Source: DASYKS01 sp031404815 (GTDB taxonomy: Bacteria > Acidobacteriota > Thermoanaerobaculia > Multivoradales > UBA5704). Taken from it: a DNA stretch of 64,000 nt. Both the position numbers and the translations under genes were made by a program. The notes beneath the pieces are model-generated. The model was not told the DNA's origin and searched no databases. It worked only from the letters and a program-made list of their open reading frames with translations. The stretch is from contig JANNIH010000059.1 of NCBI GenBank assembly GCA_031404815.1, forward strand, positions 35,244 to 99,243, in the 5' to 3' direction. This document shows positions 27,801 through 36,570 of the stretch, one piece after another; the stretch's first letter is position 1; every line of letters begins with the position of its first letter.

Positions 27801-30286
27801 TCGGCCGCCGCCGGGGAGCCTCGCTGTTCATGGCCGTGCTGGCGGGCTGGGCGGCGCTCCTGGTCCGCTACACGGGCCAGACCGACCTGGCGGTGGGCGC
27901 GCCGGTCGCCAACCGGAACCGCACCGAGGTCGAGGACCTGATCGGCTGTTTCGTCAACACGCTGGTCCTGCGCGTGCCGGTGCCGCCCCGGGCGGGATTG
28001 GCGACTCTGCTCGGCGAGGTGCGCCAGGTGGTTCTGGACGCCCTGGAGCATCAGGACCTGCCGTTCGAAAGGCTGGTCGAAGCGCTGCATCCCGATCGCG
28101 ACCTGGCTCATTCGCCGCTCTTTCAGGTGATCTTCGCGCTGCAGAACGCGGCCCTACCGGCGTTGCGCCTGCCCGGCCTCGATCTGGCCCTGCTGCCGGT
28201 GGACATCGGCCGGCCGAAATTCGATCTGGCGATGATCCTGGAGCGCCGCGACGCCCGGCTGGAGGGCGGCCTGGAGTACCGAACCGAGCTGTTCGACGAA
28301 TCGACGATCGCGCGTCTCGTGCGTCACCTGGAGCGGCTTCTGGTCTCCGCCGTCGCCGAGCCGGCGCGCCCGCTCGGCGATCTGCCGATGCTGGGCGACG
28401 ACGAGCTTCTGCAGCTGCTGGCCGAGCGGCAGCCTGAGCTCGGGCTGGAGGCCGGTGCTCCGGAGCCGCTCCTGCACCGCCGGTTCGAGGCGTGGGCGGA
28501 GGGCACCCCGGATGCCGTCGCGGCGGTCTGCGGCGACCGCGCCCTCTCCTACGGCGAGCTCGATCGCCGGGCGAACCGCCTCGCGAACCGGTTGCGGGAG
28601 CGCGGTGTCCGGCCGGGCGCGCGGGTCGCCATCTGGTTGGAGCGTTCGGTCGAGGTCGCGATCGGCATCCTGGGAGCGCTCAAGGCGGGGGCCGCCTGGC
28701 TGCCGCTCGATCCGGCCTACCCGCTCGACCGGCTCGCTTTCATGGTCGCGGACGGCGGGGCCTCGGCCCTGGTGACCTCCTCTCTCCTGCTGGGGTCCGC
28801 GGCGGTGCTCGACGCCGGCCTCACGGACGTCGCGCGGGTCGTCCTGGACGCCGACGCGGGCGGCGAGGAGGCACCGTTGTCGCTAGACCTGCCGGGATCG
28901 TCCTTGGCCTACCTGCTCTACACCTCCGGCTCGACCGGTCAGCCCAAGGGGGTCTGCTGCACCCACGTCGGCGCGGCGGCGATGATCGACGACTTCTCGG
29001 TCCGCTCGCCGCTGCCGGTCGGAACGATCTACAGCCTGTGGGCCAACCTGTCGTTCGATGCCTCGGTCTACGAGATTTTTTCCGCCTGGTTCGGCGGTGG
29101 CCGGCTGGAAATCGTGCCGGACGAGGCGCGTACCCAAGGCGAGAGCTTCACGACCTGGCTGGAGGACCGCCAGGTCGAAAGCGCCTTCGTGGCGCCGACG
29201 ATGCTGGTCGCGATCGCCGAGGTCCTGGCGAGCCGGCCGATCCCGCTCCGGCGCCTGCTGGTCGGAGCCGAAACGATTCCGGAGCCCCTGTTGGCGGGCT
29301 TGGGCGAGCGTCGGGCGGGGCTGCGAGTGTTCAACGGCTACGGCCCCACCGAGACGGCGGTGTGCGTCACCTTCCAGCAGGTTCAGGCGCCGGCCCGCGA
29401 GCGCAACGCCCCGGTCGGCTGGCCGGTGCGCGGCAGCCGGGTCTACCTGCTCGGCCCCGACGGCGAGCTGGTGCCTCCGGGGGTGCCCGGCGAGGTCCAC
29501 ATCGCCGGCATCAGCCTCGCCTGGGGGTATCTCGGGCGCTCCGCCCTCACCTCCGAGTGCTTCGTCCCCGATCCGTTCGGCGCCCGCCAGGAAACTGGTT
29601 CCGGGGCGCGGATGTACCGGACCCGGGATCTGGCGCGGCACCTCCCCGACGGCTCTCTCGCCTTCATCGGGCGGATCGACCGCCAGCTGAAGATCCGCGG
29701 CGTGCGTCTGGAGCCCGGAGAGATCGAGGAGATGCTCCGCGAGCTGCCGGAGGTGCGAGACGTCGCCGTCGGGGCGCGCCGGAGCCTTGCCGGCGATCTC
29801 CGCCTGGTGGCGTGGGTGGTGCCCGCCGCGCCGCTCGGCGACGTGGGGTTGCTGCGCGAGATCTTGCGCTCCCGGATGCCCGAGGTGATGGTCCCCTCCG
29901 CCTTCGTCGCCTTGGCGGCGTTGCCGCTCACTGCGAACGGCAAAGTCGATCGGGACGCCTTGCCCGATCCGGATTGGCGCCGCCTGGCCGGCGGCGGCAC
30001 CTTCGTCGCCCCCCGCACGCTGGTCGAAGAGATGCTGGCGGAGATCTGGGCGGAGCTCTTGGAGCTGGAGCGGATCGGCATCCACGACGGCTTCTTCGAC
30101 GTCGGCGGCCATTCGCTAAAAGCCGGTCAGCTCGTGTCCCGAATCCACGGCGCCTTCGGCGTGGACCTGCCGATCCGGACCGTCTTCGAAGCGCCGACGA
30201 TCGCCGCCCAAGCCTTGGCGATCGGCGTCCGCCTGGTCGAGCAGGCGGACCCGGAAACCTTGGCCCAAACGCTCTCGGAGCTGTGA
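21806..30286 (+). CDS. Loading NRPS: FAAL-ACP-C-A-PCP-C-A-PCP (gene C)
   Basis: 2826 residues; activates a fatty acid and adds two residues. Fatty acyl-AMP ligase about 1-575 (LQYTSGSTSEPKG, RGRNHYPQDLE, WLPIYHDMGLIG), then ACP with Ser621 (GLDSLAAVEL). First C about 680-1110 has HHIVADF instead of HHxxxDG, as often seen in C domains that take an acyl starter. First A code DAWFLGNVVK, identical to the classic Leu code. PCP near 1695 (LGGHSL). Second C has HHVVADG. Second A code DAYFLGGVCK, hydrophobic but unassigned. PCP near 2766 (VGGHSL). The protein ends in a short DPETLAQTL tail. An in-frame palindromic element occupies residues about 745-773 inside the first C domain. The gene starts 7 bases after gene B. 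It is the only loading protein seen, so synthesis probably begins here although it is third in order. Confidence 0.95.
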   Translation: MSPLFPNLVAALTQHADGNHDRLACGFLPDGEGEALRWTFGDLDSRARAIAVALLRRGAPGDRALLLYPPGLDFVAAFLGCLYARVVAVPSYPPAAGRPGRGQARLRSIAEDSEPRWVLFPAALRPRVEAVAAKIPGLAAAEPLATDEVPLAWGEEWREVRIDREDLAFLQYTSGSTSEPKGVRVSHGNLAHNQEVIRRACGHDERATFVSWLPIYHDMGLIGSLLQPLYVGASCILMAPVAFLHKPVRWLRAISEWRAQTSGAPDFAYDLCVRKIAPEQREGLNLSSWRTAFDGSEPVRERTVRAFADAFGPFGFRAEAFFPCYGLAEATLIVSGGSGGAPPLVDAFRGLDEGRAIPSPDADDARLLVGCGEVGADLEVAIVDPQTLAERQDDRVGEIWVSGPSVAQGYWNRPEISRETFGARLPGRPGRTFLRTGDLGFLWRRQLFVAGRIKDLIIVRGRNHYPQDLEASVADSHPALRGGAGAAFAVDPETDGGVAIVAEIDIRRRPDPTEALAAARRAVGEEHEIPLAALVLVRPGSIPKTTSGKVRRRLCRSLFLTGGLDVVAQWRGAAEDAEASAAPEPFEVAGWLRARLAAKLGVAAPESLDEELPLASHGLDSLAAVELAHEIESAYGIELPLAALLDSPGLGDLARRVEEARRSAPASESAVSQADAGRLSPGESALWFLQQADPDDPASHIFGAARLAGEVDERSLARSLSAIVARHPALRSRFALREGRPVRSTVVVRQVPQRLAAAEGARRSEEADETTTRSTADDAEEVLSIEEASAWSEAELLRRLDAEVFRPFDLERGPLLRALLLRRSPAERVLLLTVHHIVADFWSLALIARELGESYAAGGRRLGPAPGGAERGSIETLDGPRETYWRRALAEVPLSLALPFDRPLPARRRHRAGAVIFGLGGATSDRLRALGRERGATLFVALLAAYQAVLHGVTGQERLVVGSPTAGRDRAADAEKVGYFVNPLALVSDMAGDPPFERFLAVARRTVVEAIGQAVPFPLLVARLQPERDPVRSPIFQAALALQRAPRGEEALAAFALGEEGGRLETGGLVLQSMALAHRPAQFDLSLVAAEREGEVRATLLYDLELFDRSTAIRFAALVERSIAAFVEAPGLRWSEVPVWNAAERWQLLGEWNEPEVEPSAGLVAERIAAQALRRPGALAVRQGGKELTYGQLATSAAHLAARLRALGAGLEAPVAILAERSPEQIAGLLAAFFVGAPYLPIDPAYPAERIAWMLADSKAAVLLAEGRWLSGLPPVAVPVVRLDEPPGAEAEGAFVPAAVLPGQLAYVIYTSGSTGRPKGVAISHAALAGLIDWHVRVFEVTERDVASQVAGLGFDAAVWEVWPYLCAGAGLRLPEDEEVRTSPGRLRDWLSEQRVSIAFVPTALIGPLTALGGEPASSPRLLLTGGDRLVGAPPPGLPYSLWNNYGPTECTVVATSGRVAPAEAPGRAPSLGRPIAGVRVYLLGSRSTPVPWGAPGEIFLGGDRLARGYLSRPDLTAERFVPDPFGSAGGRLYRTGDLARWNPDGSLEFFGRIDAQVQIRGVRIEPGEIEAVLREHGQVTAAVVVAVDGGEGRQRLVAFAVPRASANPTLEELRDHLRDRLPPALVPAAVRLLPSLPLTANGKLDRQALALEAARSAAGGAVPPRSPLEDLLWGIWADLLPVGGFGVHDDFFALGGHSLLAVQVASRVRAALGIEISVRALFEAPTIAQIADRVAGASRLEKLPPRPFVRGPKGVDLPLSFAQQRLWFLHQLDPRGATYNVPGALGIDGDLDVSLLGRALREIVRRHDALRTTFHLPESGAGTPVQRVSAAIAVRLPVADLRGLAAERREPEAGRLAVAEGRRAFDLLRGPVLRFFLVRLAPAGYRLVVVLHHVVADGWSLGVLLRELGSLYPALAAGGAGTLRDLEWQVADFAVWQRRWLDERALGPQLEAWRRRLAGLEPLLALPTDRPHPARPGTVGSVFRFTLPTEAWAPLEDFGRRRGASLFMAVLAGWAALLVRYTGQTDLAVGAPVANRNRTEVEDLIGCFVNTLVLRVPVPPRAGLATLLGEVRQVVLDALEHQDLPFERLVEALHPDRDLAHSPLFQVIFALQNAALPALRLPGLDLALLPVDIGRPKFDLAMILERRDARLEGGLEYRTELFDESTIARLVRHLERLLVSAVAEPARPLGDLPMLGDDELLQLLAERQPELGLEAGAPEPLLHRRFEAWAEGTPDAVAAVCGDRALSYGELDRRANRLANRLRERGVRPGARVAIWLERSVEVAIGILGALKAGAAWLPLDPAYPLDRLAFMVADGGASALVTSSLLLGSAAVLDAGLTDVARVVLDADAGGEEAPLSLDLPGSSLAYLLYTSGSTGQPKGVCCTHVGAAAMIDDFSVRSPLPVGTIYSLWANLSFDASVYEIFSAWFGGGRLEIVPDEARTQGESFTTWLEDRQVESAFVAPTMLVAIAEVLASRPIPLRRLLVGAETIPEPLLAGLGERRAGLRVFNGYGPTETAVCVTFQQVQAPARERNAPVGWPVRGSRVYLLGPDGELVPPGVPGEVHIAGISLAWGYLGRSALTSECFVPDPFGARQETGSGARMYRTRDLARHLPDGSLAFIGRIDRQLKIRGVRLEPGEIEEMLRELPEVRDVAVGARRSLAGDLRLVAWVVPAAPLGDVGLLREILRSRMPEVMVPSAFVALAALPLTANGKVDRDALPDPDWRRLAGGGTFVAPRTLVEEMLAEIWAELLELERIGIHDGFFDVGGHSLKAGQLVSRIHGAFGVDLPIRTVFEAPTIAAQALAIGVRLVEQADPETLAQTLSEL
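24032..24131 (+). repeat. In-frame palindromic insertion element, copy 1, with 10-bp target-site duplication
   Basis: Palindrome arms GGTAGTGGTT (24040-24049) and AACCACTACC (24112-24121) are perfect 10-bp inverted repeats bounding an 82-bp unit. The unit is flanked by a perfect 10-bp direct repeat CGCTCGACGG (24032-24041 and 24122-24131). Taking out one repeat and the element removes exactly 90 bases (30 codons) and rejoins the C-domain reading frame as VRST-ADDAEE. The encoded peptide contains PQRLAAAEGARRSE. A second copy lies at 38385-38466; the central 43 bases are identical. Confidence 0.85.
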
Positions 30287-30299
30287 CGGAAGAGATGAC

Positions 30300-33200
30300 A
30301 TGAGCGATGCGAACCGCTGGGTCGGCGAGATGTCGGCCGACAAGCTGGATCTCCTGATCCGCAAGCTGCAGCCCGCCAAGGCGTCGGGCGGCGCGCGGAG
30401 GATCGAGCGCCGGAGCCGGGAAGGCAATGTCTTTCCGCTCTCCTTCGGCCAGCAGCAGCTCTGGTTCCTGGAGCTGCTCGACCCGGGTACCTCGGTCTTC
30501 CACCTGCCGGCGGAGATCGCCTGCCGGGGTCGCCTTCGCCTCGAGGTCCTGGCGCGGTGCGTCACCGAGATCCGGCGTCGCCACGAGGCGCTCCGCGTGC
30601 GCTTCGAGGTCGCGGAGGGACGCCCGGTCCAGGTGCCGGCGCAAGCGCGCGAGGAGCCGCTTCCGCTCTGCGACCTCGAAGCCCTGCCGGAGGGCGGGAG
30701 ACGGGAGGAGTCGGCGCGGCTCGTCCGCGCGATCTCGCGCCGGCCTTTCGACCTCGCGGCAGGCTCGCTGCTCCGAGCCGCGGTGTTGCGCCTCGGACCC
30801 GAGTCGTCGCGCTGGCTCCTCACGGTGCACCACCTCGCCGCGGATGCCTGGTCGATCGGCCGGGTCGTGCGCGAGCTGGGCGAGCTCTACACCGCGTTCG
30901 CCGACGGGCGTCTGTCGCCGTTGCCCGAGCTTTCCCTGGACTACGTCGACTTCGCCGTCTGGCAGCGGGAGCGCCTCGAGGGCGGGCACCTGGAGGCCCT
31001 GCTCGCCCGGGCGCGCGGACGGCTGGCGGGCGTCGGCGAACGGTTCGAGCTGCCCACCGACCGACCCCGTCCGGCGGTGCATTCCTTCCGCGGCGCGCGC
31101 TCGCCCGTCGAGCTGGGCTTTGCGGCGGCCGCCGGGTTCAAGCGGTTGGCGGCCGAGGAGGGGACGAGCCTGTTCGCCGTCGCATTGGCCGCCTTCCTTA
31201 CGGTGGCGATGCGCTGGACCGGCTTGGAGGATGCCGTGGTCGGCACGGCGGTGGCCTCGCGCCCGGAGGTTTCGCTGGAAGGAATCGTCGGCCTGTTCGT
31301 CAACACCGTCGCTTTGCGCACCGATCTGTCGGGCGATCCGACGTTTCGGGAGGCGGTGCGGCGGGTTCGCGAAACGTCGCTCGCGGCGCTCGATCAGGCC
31401 GAGCTACCGTTCCAGCGCCTGGTGGAGGATCTCCAGCCGGAACGCGACCTTTCGCGCAGCCCGATCTTCCAGCTCTTCTTCGCCCTACAAAACGCTGGGC
31501 TCGCCGAGCCGCAGGTCCCCGGGCTGCGCTTGGAGGTTCGCGAGGTTTCGACCGGCGCCAGCCAGTTCGATCTTTCGGTCAACCTGACGGAGACCGCGTC
31601 GGCGATATCGGGATGGCTCGAATTCAATCCGGACCTGTTCGAGGAGGCGACGGTTCGGAGGCTGGGGTCGCACTTCGCGCGGCTCGCCGCCGCCGCCGAG
31701 GGCGACCCCGGGCGCCGCCTGTCCGAGCTTCCCTTGTTGAGCGATTCCGAGCTGCGGCAGCTCGCGGCCTGGAGCGGCGCGCGGCCGGCGGGGCCGCTCG
31801 CGGTCGATGCCTGCATCCACGCGCTGTTCGAGGCCCAGGCGGCCCGGACGCCCCAAGAGGTGGCGGCGATCCATCGCGATCGGCGATTGACGTTCGCCGA
31901 GCTGGACGCGCTGGCGGACGCTCTGGCGCGGCGGCTGGCCCGCCGCGGGGTCGGCCTGGGCGACCGCGTCGGCGTGTGCGTCGAGCGCTCTCTGCAAACC
32001 CTCGTCGCCCTGCTCGGCGTGCTCAAGACCGGAGCCGCCTACGTACCGCTCGATCCCGCCTATCCCGACGCGCGTTTGACCCTGATGCTCGAAGATGCCG
32101 AGGTCGCCGCGCTCCTGGTGCACGGCCCGCGCGCGGCGCTCTGGGCTCGCGGCCGGGAGCGGGTCGTGCCGGTCGAAGGTGATGGCGGCCATGGCGAGGA
32201 GCCCGCCCGCCGCGGCGCCCGGATCGCGGTGCCGCCGGAGGCCGCCGCCTACGTTCTCTACACCTCGGGCTCGACGGGACGGCCCAAAGGCGTGGTGGTG
32301 AGCCATAGGAACGCCGCCGGTTTTTTCGCCGCCATGGACGGGCTGCTCGACGCGGACAAGACCGGCGTCTGGCTGGCCGTCACCAGCATCTCGTTCGACA
32401 TTTCGGTCTTGGAGCTGCTCTGGACCGTGACCCGCGGCTTCCGGGTCGTGGTCCAGGACGAAACCGCCGCGCTCTCGTCGCTCCCCGCGGCGACCGCGCG
32501 GCGTCCGATCGATTTCAGCCTGTTCTATTTCGCCGACGCGACCGGCGGGCGGGAGGACAAATACCGCCTGCTGTTGGAAGGGGCCAAGCTGGCCGACGAG
32601 CGGGGCTTCAAAGCCGTGTGGACCCCGGAAAGGCATTTCCACTCGTTCGGCGGTCTCTATCCGAACCCGGCGGTGACCGGCGCGGCGATCGCGGCGATCA
32701 CCCGCCGCGTCGAGATCCGCGCGGGCAGCGTGGTGCTGCCGTTGCACGATCCGCTCCGGGTGGCGGAAGAATGGGCGGTCGTCGACAACCTCTCAGGAGG
32801 GCGCGCGGGGATTTCGTTCGCGTCCGGCTGGCACGCCGACGACTTCGTCCTCGCGCCCGACCGCTACGAGAGCCGCCATGAGGTTTTGAAGCAGGGCATC
32901 GACCTGGTCCGCAGGCTTTGGCGGGGGGAGCCGGTCCCCCGTACGAACGGCTCCGGCCGCCGGATCGACGTGCGGATCCAGCCGCGGCCGATCCGGGCGG
33001 AGCTGCCGGTATGGCTGACCGCCGCGGGCAGCCCCGCCACCTTCCGTCTGGCCGGGGAGCTGGGAGCGAACGTTTTGACCCACCTGCTGGGTCAGACCCT
33101 CGACGACGCCGCGGAGAAGATCCGGATCTATCGCGCCGCCTGGCGCTCGGCCGGCCATCCGGGGGAAGGCTCCGTCACATTGATGCTCCATACCTTCGTC

Positions 33201-35660
33201 GGGCGGGACGAGGACGAGGTGCGCGAGATCGTCCGCGCCCCGTTCACCGACTACCTGCGCCGTTCCGTCGATCTGCTCGCCAGCCTGGCCCGCGGGCTGG
33301 GCATGGGGGAGCTCGACCGCCTGGCGCCGGAAGACCTAGAGGCGCTCCTCGCCCATGCCTTCGACCGCTACTTCGAGAACTCCTCGCTGTTCGGCACGGT
33401 CGAAACCTGCGCCCGCCGGGTGGACCTCCTGCGCGAGGTCGGCATCGACGAGATCGCCTGCCTGATCGACTTCGGCGTCGAGGTCGAGGAAACCCTCGGC
33501 GCCCTGCACGATCTGGCTCTCCTGCGCGAGGCGTCGGACATCGGGCGGAGCTCGGAGGAGTACGACCTTCCGGCTCAGATCTCGCGCCATGGGGTGACCC
33601 ACCTCCAATGCACCCCCTCGTTGGCCGGCCTGCTCGCGGCCGACGCCCGATCGCTCGCCTCTCTCCAACCCTTGCGCAGGCTGTTGGTCGGCGGCGAAAC
33701 CCTGCCGTTGCCGCTCGCCGCTACGCTTCGCTCGGCGGTGGGCGGCGAGGTGTACAACGTCTACGGCCCGACCGAGGCGACGATCTGGTCGCTCGCGCAG
33801 CGCGTCGGCGAGGAGTCGAGCCGGGTTCCGATCGGCCGGGCGCTCGCCAACAACGAGGTCCATGTTCTGGATCGCCGGCTGAACCGGGTTCCGGCCGGCC
33901 TGCCGGGCGAGGTCTTCCTCGGCGGAGAAGGGGTTGCGACCGGCTACTGGCGCCGTCCCGAAACGACCGCCGAGCGCTTTCTTCCCGACCCCTGGTCCGG
34001 CCGGCCCGGGGCCAGGCTCTACCGCACCGGGGATCTCGCCCGGTTCCGGTCGAAAGGCGCGGACGGCGAGCTCGAGTTCCTCGGCCGGGTGGATCATCAG
34101 GTCAAGATCCGCGGGCATCGGATCGAGCTGGGCGAGATCGAAGCGGCGCTGCGCGCCCATCCGGGCCTCAAGGAGGCCGCCGTGGTGGCGCTCCCCGACG
34201 CGGCGGGCGGTCGCCTGGCCGCATACGTCGTGCCGAGGGCCGGCCGGATCCCGCCGCTCGTGCCCAAGGGCGAGCTGCCGGAGGGGAGGCACGGGTTCCG
34301 CATGCCGAACGGCATGACCGTCGCCACCCTGAGCGACTTTCAGGCCGCCATGGGTTATCAGGAGATCTACCAGGACGAGGTGTACCTCCGGCACGGCATC
34401 GAGCTGAAGGACGGAGCCTGCGTGCTCGACGTCGGCGCCAACGTCGGTTTCTTCTCCCTCTACGTCCATCAGAAATGCCGGCAGCCGCGGGTGTTCGCGT
34501 TCGAGCCGATGCCGCCGACATTCGCCACCTTGAGCGCCAACGTCGATCTCTACGGCCTCGACGTGCGCCTGTTCCAAAACGGCGTGGCGGATCGGCCGGG
34601 CAGATCGGAGTTCACTTTCTATCCCAACGCGCCGGGGCTCTCGGGGCGCTTTGCCGGAACCGACGAGGATCGGGAGGAGACGCGGTCGATCGTGCTCGAT
34701 TGGCTGGAGCGGTCGGGCGGCCCGGAGCTCACCCCGGGCCAGGTCGAGGAGGCGATGGAGGAGCACCTGAGGACCGAGCGGTTCACGGTCGAGTTGATCA
34801 CGCTCTCCGATTTTCTTCGCGCGCAGGGGATCGAGCGCGTCGACCTGTTGAAGATCGATACCGAGAAGAGCGAGATGGACGTCCTCTCCGGGATCCGCGA
34901 CGAGGATTGGCCGCGGATCGACCAGGTGGTGCTCGAAGTCCACGGCCGGGAGATGTTGGAGGCTGTCTCGGAGCTGCTCACGAGCCGCGGGTACCGCCTG
35001 GAGTCCGACGAGGTCACGGTGATCGAACGCGATGGATTGCGGCCGGTCCACGTCTACATGCTGTACGCCTCGGCGCGGGTGCGCCGAGGCGCGGCACGCG
35101 TTGCGCCCCCGACCGCTTCGGAGCTGCGCCGCTGGCTCGCCGAGCGCCTGCCGGAGCCGATGCTGCCGTCGGTCTACGTCGAGATCGAGGCGATGCCGCT
35201 CTCCGGCAGCGGCAAGATCGACCGCCGCGCCCTGCCGGCGCCGGGTGTGGATCGGACGAGCGCGGAAGTTGCCTATGTCGCGCCGCGGACCTCGGGCGAG
35301 GAGGTGATCGCCCGGGTTTGGCGCGAGGTGCTGGGTAACGAGCGGATCGGCGTGCGCGACAATTTCTTCGAGGCCGGCGGCAACTCCCTCCTGCTGGTGC
35401 AGGTGCATGCGCAGCTCAAGGCGGCCTTGGGGCGAGAGGTGACGCTGGTCCAGCTGTTCCGCTATCCGACGGTCCAATCGCTGGCCGCGTTTCTCAACGT
35501 GGAGGGGCAAGCTCCGGCTCCGCTCGCCCAGGCCGAGGACCGGGCGAAGCGTCGGATCGATGCGGTCCAGCAGCCCGGCGGCGCCATCGAGCGGCAAAAG
35601 CAGTTCCTCGAAGGGTTGCGTCAAAGGCGAGGCGCGGGCCGCGCGCAGGCGAAGGAATGA
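30300..35660 (+). CDS. NRPS module C-A(luciferase-like monooxygenase + FkbM methyltransferase)-PCP (gene D)
   Basis: 1786 residues. C about 46-490 with HHLAADA (Gly of the motif is Ala; His and Asp kept). A begins about 505: TSGSTGRPKG at 651 and SFDISVLELL at 699. A flavin-dependent luciferase-like monooxygenase of the MupA/Atu3671 type follows (about 736-1082; WTPERHFHSFGGLYPNP, AGSVVLPLHDP, NLSGGR). The A domain resumes with VTHLQCTPSL and NVYGPTE (1153). After the A8 motif a second insertion, an FkbM-family SAM methyltransferase (about 1331-1589; LDVGANVGFF, LLKIDTEKSEMDVL), precedes A10 (GSGKIDRR, 1635). PCP Ser1696 (AGGNSL). Code DILQLGVIWK, one change from Gly. Gly-specific A domains with an inserted monooxygenase are known from myxothiazol MtaG. 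Hence I infer oxidation and O-methylation of glycine C-alpha. The charged C-terminal tail overlaps gene E (ATGA). Confidence 0.94.
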   Translation: MSDANRWVGEMSADKLDLLIRKLQPAKASGGARRIERRSREGNVFPLSFGQQQLWFLELLDPGTSVFHLPAEIACRGRLRLEVLARCVTEIRRRHEALRVRFEVAEGRPVQVPAQAREEPLPLCDLEALPEGGRREESARLVRAISRRPFDLAAGSLLRAAVLRLGPESSRWLLTVHHLAADAWSIGRVVRELGELYTAFADGRLSPLPELSLDYVDFAVWQRERLEGGHLEALLARARGRLAGVGERFELPTDRPRPAVHSFRGARSPVELGFAAAAGFKRLAAEEGTSLFAVALAAFLTVAMRWTGLEDAVVGTAVASRPEVSLEGIVGLFVNTVALRTDLSGDPTFREAVRRVRETSLAALDQAELPFQRLVEDLQPERDLSRSPIFQLFFALQNAGLAEPQVPGLRLEVREVSTGASQFDLSVNLTETASAISGWLEFNPDLFEEATVRRLGSHFARLAAAAEGDPGRRLSELPLLSDSELRQLAAWSGARPAGPLAVDACIHALFEAQAARTPQEVAAIHRDRRLTFAELDALADALARRLARRGVGLGDRVGVCVERSLQTLVALLGVLKTGAAYVPLDPAYPDARLTLMLEDAEVAALLVHGPRAALWARGRERVVPVEGDGGHGEEPARRGARIAVPPEAAAYVLYTSGSTGRPKGVVVSHRNAAGFFAAMDGLLDADKTGVWLAVTSISFDISVLELLWTVTRGFRVVVQDETAALSSLPAATARRPIDFSLFYFADATGGREDKYRLLLEGAKLADERGFKAVWTPERHFHSFGGLYPNPAVTGAAIAAITRRVEIRAGSVVLPLHDPLRVAEEWAVVDNLSGGRAGISFASGWHADDFVLAPDRYESRHEVLKQGIDLVRRLWRGEPVPRTNGSGRRIDVRIQPRPIRAELPVWLTAAGSPATFRLAGELGANVLTHLLGQTLDDAAEKIRIYRAAWRSAGHPGEGSVTLMLHTFVGRDEDEVREIVRAPFTDYLRRSVDLLASLARGLGMGELDRLAPEDLEALLAHAFDRYFENSSLFGTVETCARRVDLLREVGIDEIACLIDFGVEVEETLGALHDLALLREASDIGRSSEEYDLPAQISRHGVTHLQCTPSLAGLLAADARSLASLQPLRRLLVGGETLPLPLAATLRSAVGGEVYNVYGPTEATIWSLAQRVGEESSRVPIGRALANNEVHVLDRRLNRVPAGLPGEVFLGGEGVATGYWRRPETTAERFLPDPWSGRPGARLYRTGDLARFRSKGADGELEFLGRVDHQVKIRGHRIELGEIEAALRAHPGLKEAAVVALPDAAGGRLAAYVVPRAGRIPPLVPKGELPEGRHGFRMPNGMTVATLSDFQAAMGYQEIYQDEVYLRHGIELKDGACVLDVGANVGFFSLYVHQKCRQPRVFAFEPMPPTFATLSANVDLYGLDVRLFQNGVADRPGRSEFTFYPNAPGLSGRFAGTDEDREETRSIVLDWLERSGGPELTPGQVEEAMEEHLRTERFTVELITLSDFLRAQGIERVDLLKIDTEKSEMDVLSGIRDEDWPRIDQVVLEVHGREMLEAVSELLTSRGYRLESDEVTVIERDGLRPVHVYMLYASARVRRGAARVAPPTASELRRWLAERLPEPMLPSVYVEIEAMPLSGSGKIDRRALPAPGVDRTSAEVAYVAPRTSGEEVIARVWREVLGNERIGVRDNFFEAGGNSLLLVQVHAQLKAALGREVTLVQLFRYPTVQSLAAFLNVEGQAPAPLAQAEDRAKRRIDAVQQPGGAIERQKQFLEGLRQRRGAGRAQAKE

Positions 35661-36570
35661 CGGCTCTGCGCAGTCACACGCTGCCCGACGGGCTGAGCGT
35701 CGCCTACCAGTCGAAGGCCGAGCTTCTGCAGTTCTACGACGACATCTTCGAGAAGCGCGTCTACACCCGCCGCGGGATCGCGCTGCGCGACGGCGACTGC
35801 GTGTTCGACGTCGGGTCGAACATCGGGCTGTTCACCGTCTTCGTCGCCCGCAGCTGCCCGGCCGCGAGGGTCTTCGCGTTCGAGCCGGCGCCGCCGCTTC
35901 TGAAGATCCTGGCGGCGAACGTGGCGGTCTTCGGCGACCGGGTGCGGGTCTTGCCGTGCGGCCTTTCGAGCCGATCCGGAAGCGCCGAGCTGACGTTTTA
36001 TCCCCACACCTCCGGGATGTCGTCGTTCTACCCCGACCCGCGCGAAGAGCGGGCGGCGCTCAGGACGCTGATCAAGAACGAGGTCTCGCGGGGCCGCGCG
36101 GAGGTCGCCGACCTCCTGCGTTTCGAGGACGAGCTGGTCGAGGAGCGCCTCCGGAGTCAAACCTGGACCTGTACCCTGCGCACGCTGAGCGAGGTGATCC
36201 GCGAGGAGCGGGTCGAGCGCATCGACTTGTTGAAGATCGACGTCGAAAAAAGCGAGCTGGACGTGCTGGACGGGCTCGAGGCCGACGACTGGGGAAAGCT
36301 CGAGCAGGCGGTGGTCGAGGTCCATGACCGCGGCGACCAGTTGCAGGAGGTCGCGAATCGATTTCGCCAACACGATTTCGAGGTCGCCCTGGAACAGGAC
36401 GACCTCTATCTCGGCTCGGATCGCTACAACCTGTACGCGGTGCGGCGGGCTCTCGCCGGCACGCCTCGATCCGCCCCGGCCGCGGAGAACCGCTCCTCGG
36501 CGCTCGACCGCGCGGAAGATCGGGCGCGCAAACTGCGCGCGGCTTCGCTGCGCGGCCGGGAGGGGCGACG

